Below, piece by piece: positions 8,954-19,342 of a stretch of DNA of 64,000 bases. The number at the start of each line of letters is the position of its first letter. Within the stretch, counting starts at the first letter, position 1. A model generated the notes under the pieces. That model saw only the letters and a list, made by a program, of their open reading frames with translations, did not search any database and had not been told where the DNA came from. The DNA lies in NCBI RefSeq assembly GCF_012276755.1, contig NZ_JAAXKX010000006.1:62001-126000 (forward strand), given 5' to 3'. Source of the DNA: Marichromatium bheemlicum. Lineage in GTDB: Bacteria; Pseudomonadota; Gammaproteobacteria; Chromatiales; Chromatiaceae. The translations under genes and the position numbers were made by a program.

Positions 8954-10135
8954 CTAGTCGGAGACGAACAGCCCGACCAGATCATCGAGGAAGTCGCGCC
9001 CACGCGCGCTCGGCACCACCCGCGCCGGGTCCGACTCGATCAGACCCAGCGCGCGCGCGCGATCGAGCGGGGCAGCCAGCCGCCTCGCCGGCAGCCCGGT
9101 GGCGCGGACGAAATCCGCCGGCGCAAAGCCCTCGACCAGCCGCAGCGCGTTGAGTGCGAACTCGACCACCAGGTCGTCGGCATCGAGCACCCGTCGCTCC
9201 GCGACCAGCGCCTCGGGCACGCCCCCCAGGTAGGCCCCGGGGTCGGCCAGGCGCGCCTCACGCCACACCCGCTCGACCCGTCCGTCGCGCCAGCGCGAGA
9301 GCTTGGCGTGGGCACCGGCGCCGATGCCGAGATAGTCGCCGAAGCGCCAGTAGTTGAGGTTGTGACGACAGCGCCGCCCCGCGCGTGCATAGGCCGAGAC
9401 CTCGTAGCGCGCCAGCCCGGCGGCGGCGAGCCGGGCCTGGCCGGCGGCGGCGATGTCGGCCACCAGGTCGGGGTCGGGAAGCGGCGGCGGGTTGGCGTGG
9501 AAGGCGCTACCGGGTTCGAGACTGAGCTGGTAGTAGGAGAGGTGCTCGGGCTCGAGCGTGAGCGCCGCCTCGAGGTCGGCGCGCGCGAGCGCCGGGGTCT
9601 GTCCGGGGAGGCCGAACATCAGGTCGAGGTTGAGGTTGTCGAAACCCGCCGCGCGCGCCATCGCCACCGCCGCGCGCGCCTCCTCCGGGGAGTGGATGCG
9701 CCCGAGCGCGACGAGCCGCTCGGCCTCCAGGCTCTGTACCCCGATCGAGAGCCGGTTGACCCCGGCCTCGCGATAGGCGGCGAAGCGCCGCGCCTCGGCG
9801 GTGCCGGGGTTGGCCTCGAGACTGATCTCGGCATCGGGGGCGAGCGTCAGGCGCGCGCGCACGCCGTCGAGCAGGCGGGCCACCGCCGACCCCGGGAGCA
9901 GGCTAGGGGTGCCGCCACCGATGAAGATCGAGGCCACCGGACGGCGCGCCTCGGCGAGGGTGAGCGCACGGTCGAGATCGGCGAGCAGGTGCTCGACATA
10001 GGCCGCGAGCGCGGCCCCGGCGACCGGGTGGGAGTTGAAGTCGCAGTAGGGGCACTTGCGCACGCACCAGGGCAGGTGGATGTAGAGCCCGAGGGGCGGC
10101 GCGCCGCCCCCAGCCCCGGCGGCACGCCCGGTCAC
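8954..10135 (-). CDS. hemW: HemW-type radical SAM protein (heme chaperone, HemN-like)
   Basis: The 393-residue protein carries the radical SAM cluster motif CVRKCPYCDFNSH (Cx3Cx2C) close to the N-terminus, followed by FIGGGTPSLL and SLEANPG, which bind S-adenosylmethionine. It lacks the additional Cys spacing of true oxygen-independent coproporphyrinogen oxidase HemN, so HemW, a heme-binding chaperone for respiratory enzymes, is the better name. I place the start at a GTG (10135) that overlaps the stop of dctP as GTGA. That start gives a length near E. coli HemW and suggests translational coupling. A longer frame begins upstream inside dctP but has no conserved sequence. Confidence 0.85.
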   Translation of the reverse strand: MTGRAAGAGGGAPPLGLYIHLPWCVRKCPYCDFNSHPVAGAALAAYVEHLLADLDRALTLAEARRPVASIFIGGGTPSLLPGSAVARLLDGVRARLTLAPDAEISLEANPGTAEARRFAAYREAGVNRLSIGVQSLEAERLVALGRIHSPEEARAAVAMARAAGFDNLNLDLMFGLPGQTPALARADLEAALTLEPEHLSYYQLSLEPGSAFHANPPPLPDPDLVADIAAAGQARLAAAGLARYEVSAYARAGRRCRHNLNYWRFGDYLGIGAGAHAKLSRWRDGRVERVWREARLADPGAYLGGVPEALVAERRVLDADDLVVEFALNALRLVEGFAPADFVRATGLPARRLAAPLDRARALGLIESDPARVVPSARGRDFLDDLVGLFVSD

Positions 10136-11211
10136 ACCTGGTCGCGCGCGCGCAGGTAGGTCTGCTCGGAGATCGCACTCCACTCGCGGGCCTGGGCGAG
10201 GAACTTGCGGTAGGAGGTGTAGACCTTGGCCGAGAAGGCATCGCGCTCGGCGATCTCGGCGACCACCTCGTCGGCCAGACCGCGCAGCCTGGTGATGACG
10301 TCATCGGGCAGGCGGCGCAGCTCGACAGCGTGTTCATCGACCAAGGTCTGCAGGGCGATCGGGTTGCGCGCGGTGTATTCGGCGAGCATGTCCTGGTTGA
10401 TCACCTTGAAGGCATTCATCACGATCGCCTGCAGGTCCTTGGGCAGCGACTCCAGCGCCTCGCGGTTGACCATCGCCTCCATGATGGTGCCCGGCTCGTG
10501 CCAGCCGGGGTAGTAGTAGTAGCGCGCGGCCTTGTAGAGCCCGAAGGCGAGGTCGTTGTAGGGTCCGACCCACTCGGTGGCGTCGATGGTACCGTTCTGC
10601 AGTGCGGTAAACAGCTCGCCGCCGGGGAGATTGACCGGGGTGCCGCCGGCGCGCGCCAGCACCTCGCCGCCGAGACCGGGGATGCGCATCTTCAGCCCCT
10701 TGAGGTCGTCGACCGAATTGATCTCCTTGTTGAACCAGCCGGCCATCTGCACCCCGGAGTTACCCGCCGGCGCCGGCACCAGACCGAACTGGGCATAGAG
10801 TTCGCGCCACAGCTCGAGCCCGCCGCCGTAGTAGATCCAGGCGTTCATCTCCTGTGCGGTCATGCCGAAGGGGACGGTGGAGAAGAACTGCGCGGCCTCG
10901 CTCTTACCCTTCCAGTAGTAGGCCGAGCCGTGCCCCAGCTCGGCGGTGCCGCGCGAGACGGCATCGAACACCTCGAAGGCGGGGACCAGCTCGCCGGCGC
11001 CGTAGACGCGCACCGCGATGCGCCCGCCGCTCATCTCGCCGATCAGCTCGGCGAGCTTGTTGGCGCCGGTACCGAGCCCGGGGAAGTTCTTCGGCCAGGT
11101 GGTGACCATCTTCCAGCGGTACTCGGCCTTGGCGTGCGCCGTCCCGGCCGCGGCCGCGCCGAGCGCCAGTGAACCGACGCCCACCCCCTTGATGAAGTCA
11201 CGACGTTGCAT
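10132..11211 (-). CDS. dctP: TRAP transporter substrate-binding protein DctP, Tat-exported
   Basis: The 359-residue receptor begins MQRRDFIKGVGVGSLALGAA, a twin-arginine signal followed by a hydrophobic stretch and an AHAKAEY cleavage region. The mature part (EYRWKMVTTWPKNFPGLGTG) matches the TakP-like branch of DctP receptors, which bind 2-oxo acids or related carboxylates in the periplasm. The ATG at 11211 is preceded by a GAGGGA ribosome binding site. No DctQ or DctM membrane gene lies nearby, so it must work with a permease encoded elsewhere. Its stop overlaps the hemW start. Ligand specificity is not readable here. Confidence 0.88.
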   Translation of the reverse strand: MQRRDFIKGVGVGSLALGAAAAGTAHAKAEYRWKMVTTWPKNFPGLGTGANKLAELIGEMSGGRIAVRVYGAGELVPAFEVFDAVSRGTAELGHGSAYYWKGKSEAAQFFSTVPFGMTAQEMNAWIYYGGGLELWRELYAQFGLVPAPAGNSGVQMAGWFNKEINSVDDLKGLKMRIPGLGGEVLARAGGTPVNLPGGELFTALQNGTIDATEWVGPYNDLAFGLYKAARYYYYPGWHEPGTIMEAMVNREALESLPKDLQAIVMNAFKVINQDMLAEYTARNPIALQTLVDEHAVELRRLPDDVITRLRGLADEVVAEIAERDAFSAKVYTSYRKFLAQAREWSAISEQTYLRARDQV

Positions 11212-11276
11212 GGGTCCCTCTCTTCTCGTTGTGTTGTGTGCGCGGGCGGACGCCAGACGGCGCCCGCCCATGGACC

Positions 11277-12485
11277 TCAGTCCTTCTGCAACTGCGCCTT
11301 GAGCAGCTCGCCGAAGCTGCCGATGGCCTTCTCCTCGCCCTGCCCCTTACGGGCCTTGGGCGCATAGGCGCTGGCGTCGACCACCGCCTCGGCGGCACGC
11401 TCGGCGTCGAGCGAGAGCTTGATACGCTTGCGCTCGCGATCGACCGCGATCACCGTCGCCTCGACGGTGTCGCCGACCTTGACCACCTCGCTCGGGTCGT
11501 TGATCCGACGCCCGGCACCAAGCTCGCTGATGTGGATCAGGCCGTCGACCCCGGGGGCGATGGCGACGAAGGCACCGAAGGGCTGCAGCCGCGAGATCTT
11601 GCCGCTGACCCGGCTGCCGGCGGGGTGGCGATCGGCAACCTCCAGCCAGGGATCACGCGCGAGCGCGCGGATCGACAGCGCGATGCGCTCGCGCCGCTTC
11701 TCGGTGGCCGGCTCGATGCGCAGCACCGCGACCTCGACCACCTGCCCCTGGGTGAGCACCTCGTTGGGGTGCTTGATGTGACCGTAGGCCAGCTCACTGA
11801 CGTGGATCATGCCCTCGATCCCGCCGAGATCGACGAAGGCGCCATAGTCCTTGAGCGAGGTGACGGTACCGCTGAGCACCGCACCCTCGACGAGCTTGGC
11901 GCGGGTCTCCTCGGCCTGGATGCGCTGCGCCTCCTCGAGTACCGCACGCCGCGACAGCACCAGGTTGGGTCGCCGCCCGCCCTCGAGCTTGGTGACGCGG
12001 AAGTCGAGACGCTGACCGACGAACTCGGAGAGGTCCTCAATGAAACGGACATCGACCTGGGAGGCGGGACAGAAGCCGCGCAACCCGGCGACCAACACCT
12101 CCAGTCCACCCTTGATCGCGCCACTGACCTGACCCTGCACCGGCTGGCCCAGTTGGTAGGCGCGCTCGACCTCGTCGAGACCGTGGGAGCGCTGGCCGTG
12201 CTGGGCACCGAGCAGCAGCATCCCGGTCTCGGGATCCTTGCCGCTGACCTTGCTCTCGATGCGGTCCCCGATCGCGAGCTTGAGTTGCCCCTCGGCATCG
12301 CGATGGGCGGCCAGCTCGATACGCCCCTCCGACTTGGCGCCGAGGTCGACGAGACCGTACTCGCCGTCGATCGCGATCAGGGTCCCGGTCACCGGGTCGC
12401 CCACCTTGGGCTCGCCCTTGACGGACTGGGGATTGGCCTGATCGAACTGTTGAAGGAGATCTGCGAAACGCTCGGTGTCGGACAT
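11277..12485 (-). CDS. Four-domain S1-like RNA-binding protein
   Basis: The 402-residue protein contains four S1/OB-fold repeats, starting at about residues 30, 112, 198 and 285. The third and fourth are best conserved, with the KDYGAFVDLGGIEGMIHVSEL and QPFGAFVAIAPGVDGLIHISEL type cores. Ribosomal protein S1 (RpsA) of gammaproteobacteria usually has six such domains and about 557 residues, so this is a shorter stand-alone relative, not rpsA itself. A role in translation or RNA turnover is inferred. The ATG at 12485 is used because the open frame upstream crosses the probable promoter. The short basic C-terminus ends LLKAQLQKD. Confidence 0.8.
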   Translation of the reverse strand: MSDTERFADLLQQFDQANPQSVKGEPKVGDPVTGTLIAIDGEYGLVDLGAKSEGRIELAAHRDAEGQLKLAIGDRIESKVSGKDPETGMLLLGAQHGQRSHGLDEVERAYQLGQPVQGQVSGAIKGGLEVLVAGLRGFCPASQVDVRFIEDLSEFVGQRLDFRVTKLEGGRRPNLVLSRRAVLEEAQRIQAEETRAKLVEGAVLSGTVTSLKDYGAFVDLGGIEGMIHVSELAYGHIKHPNEVLTQGQVVEVAVLRIEPATEKRRERIALSIRALARDPWLEVADRHPAGSRVSGKISRLQPFGAFVAIAPGVDGLIHISELGAGRRINDPSEVVKVGDTVEATVIAVDRERKRIKLSLDAERAAEAVVDASAYAPKARKGQGEEKAIGSFGELLKAQLQKD

Positions 12486-12530
12486 GATGTGCTTGCTGCC
12501 GCTTGGGCTCGGGTTGATGGATCGGGGGGT

Positions 12531-12560
12531 ATTGTAGGGCGGAATCGGCACGCGCCCCAA
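12531..12560 (-). promoter_or_regulatory. Probable sigma-70 promoter of the S1-like gene
   Basis: On the minus strand a TACAAT -10 box (12531-12536) lies 18 bp from a TTGGGG -35-like box (12555-12560). The -10 is strong and the -35 weak. Transcription would start about 40 bp before the ATG of the S1-like gene. Confidence 0.45.
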
Positions 12561-12581
12561 TCCCACGGCGGGTGGGGCGCG
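12551..12581 (-). terminator. GC-rich hairpin downstream of gltA
   Basis: CGCGCCCCA (12551-12559) and TGGGGCGCG (12573-12581) are perfect inverted arms around a 13-base loop, just after the citrate synthase stop. No T-tract follows, so it may be a weak terminator or an mRNA 3' stabiliser. It overlaps the -35 region proposed for the next gene. Confidence 0.4.
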
Positions 12582-12594
12582 CCACGACCGTGGC

Positions 12595-13890
<1,296 letters not shown>

Positions 13891-14074
13891 AGGCTCGCTC
13901 CTGAGCGGTCCCGGGACGCCTGGTCGCGGGGCCGGTGGATGGTTGGGTGGATTCACGACTCGCCCGAGAGGGCAGGCCCGCGCTCGGGCCGGCCTCGGCA
14001 TCGCTCCGCCAGGACGGCCGCAAATGGTCGGGTCGAAAACACGGGGGCCGCGCGGCGCGCGGCCCTGGGGTCTG

Positions 14075-15010
14075 TCAGCGGATCTCGCGCAGGCGCTCGA
14101 TATCGGCGCGCACCGAGGCCACCGAGCGATCGAAGTCGGCGCGTTCGGTCGGTTCGAGGTCGAGTTCGACGACCTGCTCCACGCCGCCCCAGCCGAGCAC
14201 GCAAGGCACGCCCATGGAGAGGTCGCGCTCACCGTATTCGCCATCGAGGATGGCCACGCAGGGCAACAACCGACGGCGATTGTGGACGATGGCATCGATC
14301 ATGGTCGCCACCGCGGCGGCAGGACCGTCGTAGGCGCTGGAGTTCTTGCGCAGCGCCAGGATCTCGGCGCCGCCCTTGCGGGTGCGCTCCATGATCGCGG
14401 CAATGCGTTCCTCGGGCAGGAATTGGGAGAGGGGGATGCCGTTGATGGTGCAGAAGCGCGCCACCGGCACCATGGTGTCGCCGTGACCACCGAGCACCAT
14501 GGTGGTGATGTCGCGCACCGAGAAGCCGGTCTCCTGGGCGATGAATCCGGCCATCCGCGCCGCGTCGAGTACCCCGGCCTGGCCAAACACCCGATGCCGT
14601 CCCCAGCCGGTACGCTGGGCGACGCGATAGGTGAGGGTATCGACCGGGTTGGAGACGACCAGGATCATCGCATCCGGGGCGTGGGTCATGATCTCGTCGG
14701 TGACCGCGTCGATCACCCGCACATTGGCCGCGAGCACGTCCGAACGCGACATCCCCGGCTTGCGGGGTTGCCCGGCGGTGATCACCACCAGATCGGAACC
14801 GGCGATGATGCTCGGGTCGTCACCACCGATCACCCGGCTGTCGAACTTGAAAAAGGGCGAGGTCTGAACGATGTCGAGCGCCACACCCTCGCTCATACCC
14901 TCGTTCACGTCCAGCAACGCCACCTCTCGGCACAGCTCCTGTTCGGCCAGGATCTGCGCTGTGGTCTCGCCGACATGGCCGGCCCCGCCAACGATGCTGA
15001 TCTTGTTCAC
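14075..15010 (-). CDS. mdh: Malate dehydrogenase, lactate-dehydrogenase-like type
   Basis: The 311-residue NAD-dependent enzyme interconverts malate and oxaloacetate. It has the Rossmann start [19 protein letters not shown], the catalytic His in [11 protein letters not shown], and the substrate-specifying Arg in [12 protein letters not shown]; in lactate dehydrogenases that first position is normally Gln. The sequence belongs to the LDH-like MDH group found in Chlorobi, Chloroflexi and phototrophic gammaproteobacteria, not the E. coli MDH type. It sits between citrate synthase and malic enzyme, all on the minus strand but with gaps of 95-184 bp, so joint transcription is possible but not shown. 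Confidence 0.93.
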   Translation of the reverse strand: MNKISIVGGAGHVGETTAQILAEQELCREVALLDVNEGMSEGVALDIVQTSPFFKFDSRVIGGDDPSIIAGSDLVVITAGQPRKPGMSRSDVLAANVRVIDAVTDEIMTHAPDAMILVVSNPVDTLTYRVAQRTGWGRHRVFGQAGVLDAARMAGFIAQETGFSVRDITTMVLGGHGDTMVPVARFCTINGIPLSQFLPEERIAAIMERTRKGGAEILALRKNSSAYDGPAAAVATMIDAIVHNRRRLLPCVAILDGEYGERDLSMGVPCVLGWGGVEQVVELDLEPTERADFDRSVASVRADIERLREIR

Positions 15011-15105
15011 GTCGCTTGTCTCCCGTCGGTGAGCGGCGGGCCTCCTCTCGGGGCGGGCGCGCCGCTCAGTGGATGGATGGGACGGAGATCGCGCCCGCTG
15101 CGAGG

Positions 15106-16380
<1,275 letters not shown>

Positions 16381-16711
16381 TGCTGGTCTCCAACAAACAA
16401 CGTTGATCAAGGCGCCACTCGGGCGATCGTAGCGAACAATCATGTTCGCGCCCGGCCCCCGAGTCAAACAGATCGGGCAACCCGCACACCCACGCGCTCA
16501 CGCGCCCGCAACGCGCTCGGCACGAATGCAGATGCAGACCACGACACGGGACCGCCGCAAGCAGGACCGGCTGTAGCGAGAGGGGAGGAGAGGAACGGTG
16601 CGGGATGCACCGCGACCTCAGGCGCAGGGCGTCCGGGGCGGGGCAGGAAGGCGCCGCGCCAGCGTGGTCAGACGCGGCGCGGTGGGGCGGGGACGACGCG
16701 GGGGCGCGAAC
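16381..16711. other. Intergenic region without recognisable gene
   Basis: These 331 bases between malic enzyme and rpmE contain no supported coding frame. The part just downstream of rpmE is rich in G/C inverted stretches (around 16650-16685, GGCGCCGCGCC opposite GCGGCGCGG) that could fold after rpmE, but no T-tract is seen. Confidence 0.5.
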
Positions 16712-16915
16712 TCAGCGCGCGTAGCGACGACGGAACTTGTCGACGCGACCACCGGTGTCGATCACCTTCTGCTTACCGGTATAGAAAGGATGGCATGCGG
16801 AGCAGACTTCAACCTGCATGACATCGTTGCCCAGGGTGGAGCGGGTGGAGAATTCGTTCCCGCAGCTGCAGACCACCTTGACTTCGGCGTATTCCGGGTG
16901 GATTCCTTCTTTCAT
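16712..16915 (-). CDS. rpmE: 50S ribosomal protein L31, zinc-binding form
   Basis: The 67-residue product [19 protein letters not shown]... is a full-length L31. The two Cys pairs CSCG and CSACH identify the zinc-containing (C+) paralogue, which differs from the zinc-free form made under zinc starvation. It is divergent from the type II secretion operon, with 189 bp between them. Confidence 0.97.
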   Translation of the reverse strand: MKEGIHPEYAEVKVVCSCGNEFSTRSTLGNDVMQVEVCSACHPFYTGKQKVIDTGGRVDKFRRRYAR

Positions 16916-17104
16916 GGCTGACCCTTCTGGCCCGGCTCGGGCGATGGAAAACTCAATAAACGCGCGAGGATATCACGCGCACACCACCTTCGCAATCATT
17001 GTCAACACCCCAGAATGACTTAGGGCGGTACTGGTCGGCGCCAGCGCGATCGATCTACACTGGACCGGCCGCGACCGCCAGCCCGACCAGGACCGTCACC
17101 GACC

Positions 17105-18196
17105 ATGGCAGCGACCGACACCCCCGCGCCCGAGCAGCGCACCGCCGCCCCCTGGGTGGAAGCCCTCGAGGCGCGCCTGCAACCGATACGCACACGTTTC
17201 GCCACCTGCCTGCCGATACGCTTGCGCCAAGCGATCATCGATCACGATCGCCGGTTACTGGTCGAGCCCGATGACTCCCGAGCCCGGCTGACACGGTTGC
17301 GCGGCAACGGCCACGAGCCGGTCGGGGTGCTCGCACTCGATGCCGACGACCCGCTCCCGGCGGCACTCGCCGAGTACCGACGCCGTACCACCCTGCGACT
17401 GCCGAAGGCGGCGATCCTGCGTCGTAGCATCTCGCTCCCGGTCCAGGTCAAGCCACGTCTGGCCGAAGTGCTCTATCACGAACTCGACCGCCTCTCGCCC
17501 TTCCCCGCCGACCAACTCTTCTACGCCATCCGGCTGCAGCCGACGCCCAAGCACGCCCCACGCCTCCGTATCGAGCTGGTGCTCTGTCCGCGCGCGCCCA
17601 CCGAGGCCTGGCTCGCGCGACTGGCGCAGGCCGGGGCGACGGTCGAGCGCATCGACTGGGCCGGGGCCTGGCACCGCGCCAACCTACTCCCACCCCAGCG
17701 ACGTACGCGACGGCCCCCACCCTGGCCCGGGTTCGACGGCTGGCTCGGACTGCTTGCGCTGACACTGCTGATCGCGGCACTGGCGACACCCTTGTGGCAA
17801 CGCCACCACCATCTCGCCCGCCTCCAGCAGGCGCTCGACCAGGCCCGCACCCAGGCGCTCGCCACCGACCGCGCCCGCCAGGCCCTCGAACAGGCCCGCC
17901 AGGGCAACCTCGCCGTGCTCGCACAGCGCCAGCGTCATCCCCAGGCCCTCGAGCTACTGCGCAAACTCAGCACCAGACTCCCGGACGACACCTGGATACA
18001 GCGCCTCGAATTCGATGGCCAACGGGTCGAATTGGTGGGTGAGTCGGCCAGTGCCACGGCACTGATCGGTCTACTCGAACACACCCCTGGGATCGAGTCG
18101 GTGCGCTTCCTCGCCCCGGTGGTGCAGATCGACCGCGACGGCGGCGAGCGCTTCAACCTCGCCTTCCAGTTACACGTCACGGAGCCGACACCATGA
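17105..18196 (+). CDS. gspL: GspL/PilN-like inner-membrane protein of type II secretion
   Basis: The 363-residue protein has a cytoplasmic part of about 200 residues, a single transmembrane helix at about 210-230 (LGLLALTLLIAALATPLW), a coiled coil (HHLARLQQALDQARTQAL) and a periplasmic ferredoxin-like domain of the PilN/GspL type. In secretion systems this protein links the cytoplasmic ATPase GspE to the pseudopilus platform. The cytoplasmic part is shorter than the full actin-like GspL domain, so the name reflects family position more than close identity. The next genes (gspM, GspC/N-like, gspD) overlap or follow closely, confirming the context. AGGA lies about 11 bases before the ATG. Confidence 0.75.
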   Translation: MAATDTPAPEQRTAAPWVEALEARLQPIRTRFATCLPIRLRQAIIDHDRRLLVEPDDSRARLTRLRGNGHEPVGVLALDADDPLPAALAEYRRRTTLRLPKAAILRRSISLPVQVKPRLAEVLYHELDRLSPFPADQLFYAIRLQPTPKHAPRLRIELVLCPRAPTEAWLARLAQAGATVERIDWAGAWHRANLLPPQRRTRRPPPWPGFDGWLGLLALTLLIAALATPLWQRHHHLARLQQALDQARTQALATDRARQALEQARQGNLAVLAQRQRHPQALELLRKLSTRLPDDTWIQRLEFDGQRVELVGESASATALIGLLEHTPGIESVRFLAPVVQIDRDGGERFNLAFQLHVTEPTP

Positions 18197-18783
18197 GCAG
18201 ACACCGCGCCTGCATGCTGTTGTGGGGCGGCGTGGCCAGCGTGCTCTTCGCCCTGCTCGCGCTGACGCTACGGCCCTGGTGGCTGGAACTCTCCGCGCTC
18301 GATGCGCGCATCGCCAGCGCCGAGGAACGACTCCAGCGCTATCGGCGCATCGCCGCCGAACACCCGCAGATACAGGTCGAACTCGCACGGATCGGCACCG
18401 CCCCTGGAGTCGCCGGACTCTATATCCAGGCCCCCAGCGAGACGCTCGCCGGCGCCGAATTACAGCGCCGCTTGCAGCAGATCATCGCCGCCGCCGACGG
18501 TCGTCTGATCAGCATCCAACTCCTCCCGGTTACCCAATCCGATCCCGAAGCACCGGCGCGACTCCATGTCCGCGCCCAGATCCAGGGCACCACCACGACC
18601 CTGTTCGAGATCCTCTATCGCATCGACCAGGCGCGACCGCTGCTCTTCGTCGAACAACTCGCCGCGCACTCGGCGGTACGCCCGGAACGCCACCAGATCG
18701 CCTCAGGCACGCCCGACAGCGCCGGATCGCTGGTCCTGCAACTGGATGTCTTCGGCTTCGTACGCGGCGGGCAGTCGACATGA
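18193..18783 (+). CDS. gspM: Type II secretion protein GspM (PilO-like, GspMb type)
   Basis: The 196-residue protein has one N-terminal transmembrane helix (residues about 8-26, MLLWGGVASVLFALLALTL), a coiled coil (DARIASAEERLQRYRRI), and a periplasmic domain with GLYIQAPSETLAGAELQ, characteristic of the GspMb/PilO group. It would pair with the GspL-like protein in the inner-membrane platform. Its ATG overlaps the gspL stop by 4 bp, and its own stop overlaps the next start as ATGA, so the three are translationally coupled. Confidence 0.8.
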   Translation: MSRHRACMLLWGGVASVLFALLALTLRPWWLELSALDARIASAEERLQRYRRIAAEHPQIQVELARIGTAPGVAGLYIQAPSETLAGAELQRRLQQIIAAADGRLISIQLLPVTQSDPEAPARLHVRAQIQGTTTTLFEILYRIDQARPLLFVEQLAAHSAVRPERHQIASGTPDSAGSLVLQLDVFGFVRGGQST

Positions 18784-19310
18784 AACGCCGGTTCGCGCTC
18801 AGCACGGTGGCCCTGCTCGGCGCCCTGCAGGTCTGGCAATGGCGGCACTGGCAGACGCCCCTTCCCGATCTGGCAGCACCTCCCCCCGCACCACCGCAGC
18901 CACCGATCGACGCGCCACCGCCACCGCCACCGCGCGCCCACTATGACGCCGTACTGGAACGCCCCCTGTTTCGCCCCGACCGGCGTCCGGCGCCTCCGCC
19001 AACGACACCCGACCCGAACACGGCGCGTGCCGCCCCGGCGCTCGAACGCCTGACCCTGACCTCGGTTCTGATCACCCCCGAGCAGCGTGTCGCCTGGGTC
19101 CGGGTCGCCGAGGCCGGGCGCTCCGGGCAACGCATCGAGGTCGGCGACCAGATGGCCGACTGGACGGTCGCGGCAATCCATCCCGACCACATCCTGCTCG
19201 AGCGACAGGGCCAGATCGATCGACTACCATTGCGCGACTTCACCCGGCCCGGCGCACCCTCGGCAACGCCACTCATCCCCCCTGCCCCGGACCCGACACC
19301 ACGCCCCTGA
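18780..19310 (+). CDS. GspC/GspN-like bitopic secretion protein
   Basis: The 176-residue product has a short N-terminal hydrophobic segment, a long Pro-rich linker (residues about 35-80, with PPPPPP runs) and a small C-terminal domain. That domain contains LTLTSVLITPEQRVAWVRV and a GDQMADWTVAAIHPDHILLE segment, resembling the homology region that GspC/GspN proteins use to contact the secretin. In this position between gspM and gspD it most likely bridges inner-membrane platform and outer-membrane secretin across the periplasm; the Pro-rich part would act as a spacer. Exact naming (GspC or GspN) is uncertain. Confidence 0.65.
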   Translation: MKRRFALSTVALLGALQVWQWRHWQTPLPDLAAPPPAPPQPPIDAPPPPPPRAHYDAVLERPLFRPDRRPAPPPTTPDPNTARAAPALERLTLTSVLITPEQRVAWVRVAEAGRSGQRIEVGDQMADWTVAAIHPDHILLERQGQIDRLPLRDFTRPGAPSATPLIPPAPDPTPRP

Positions 19311-19342
19311 TCACCCGCGGGCTAGCCCGAACCCGAGGTCAC

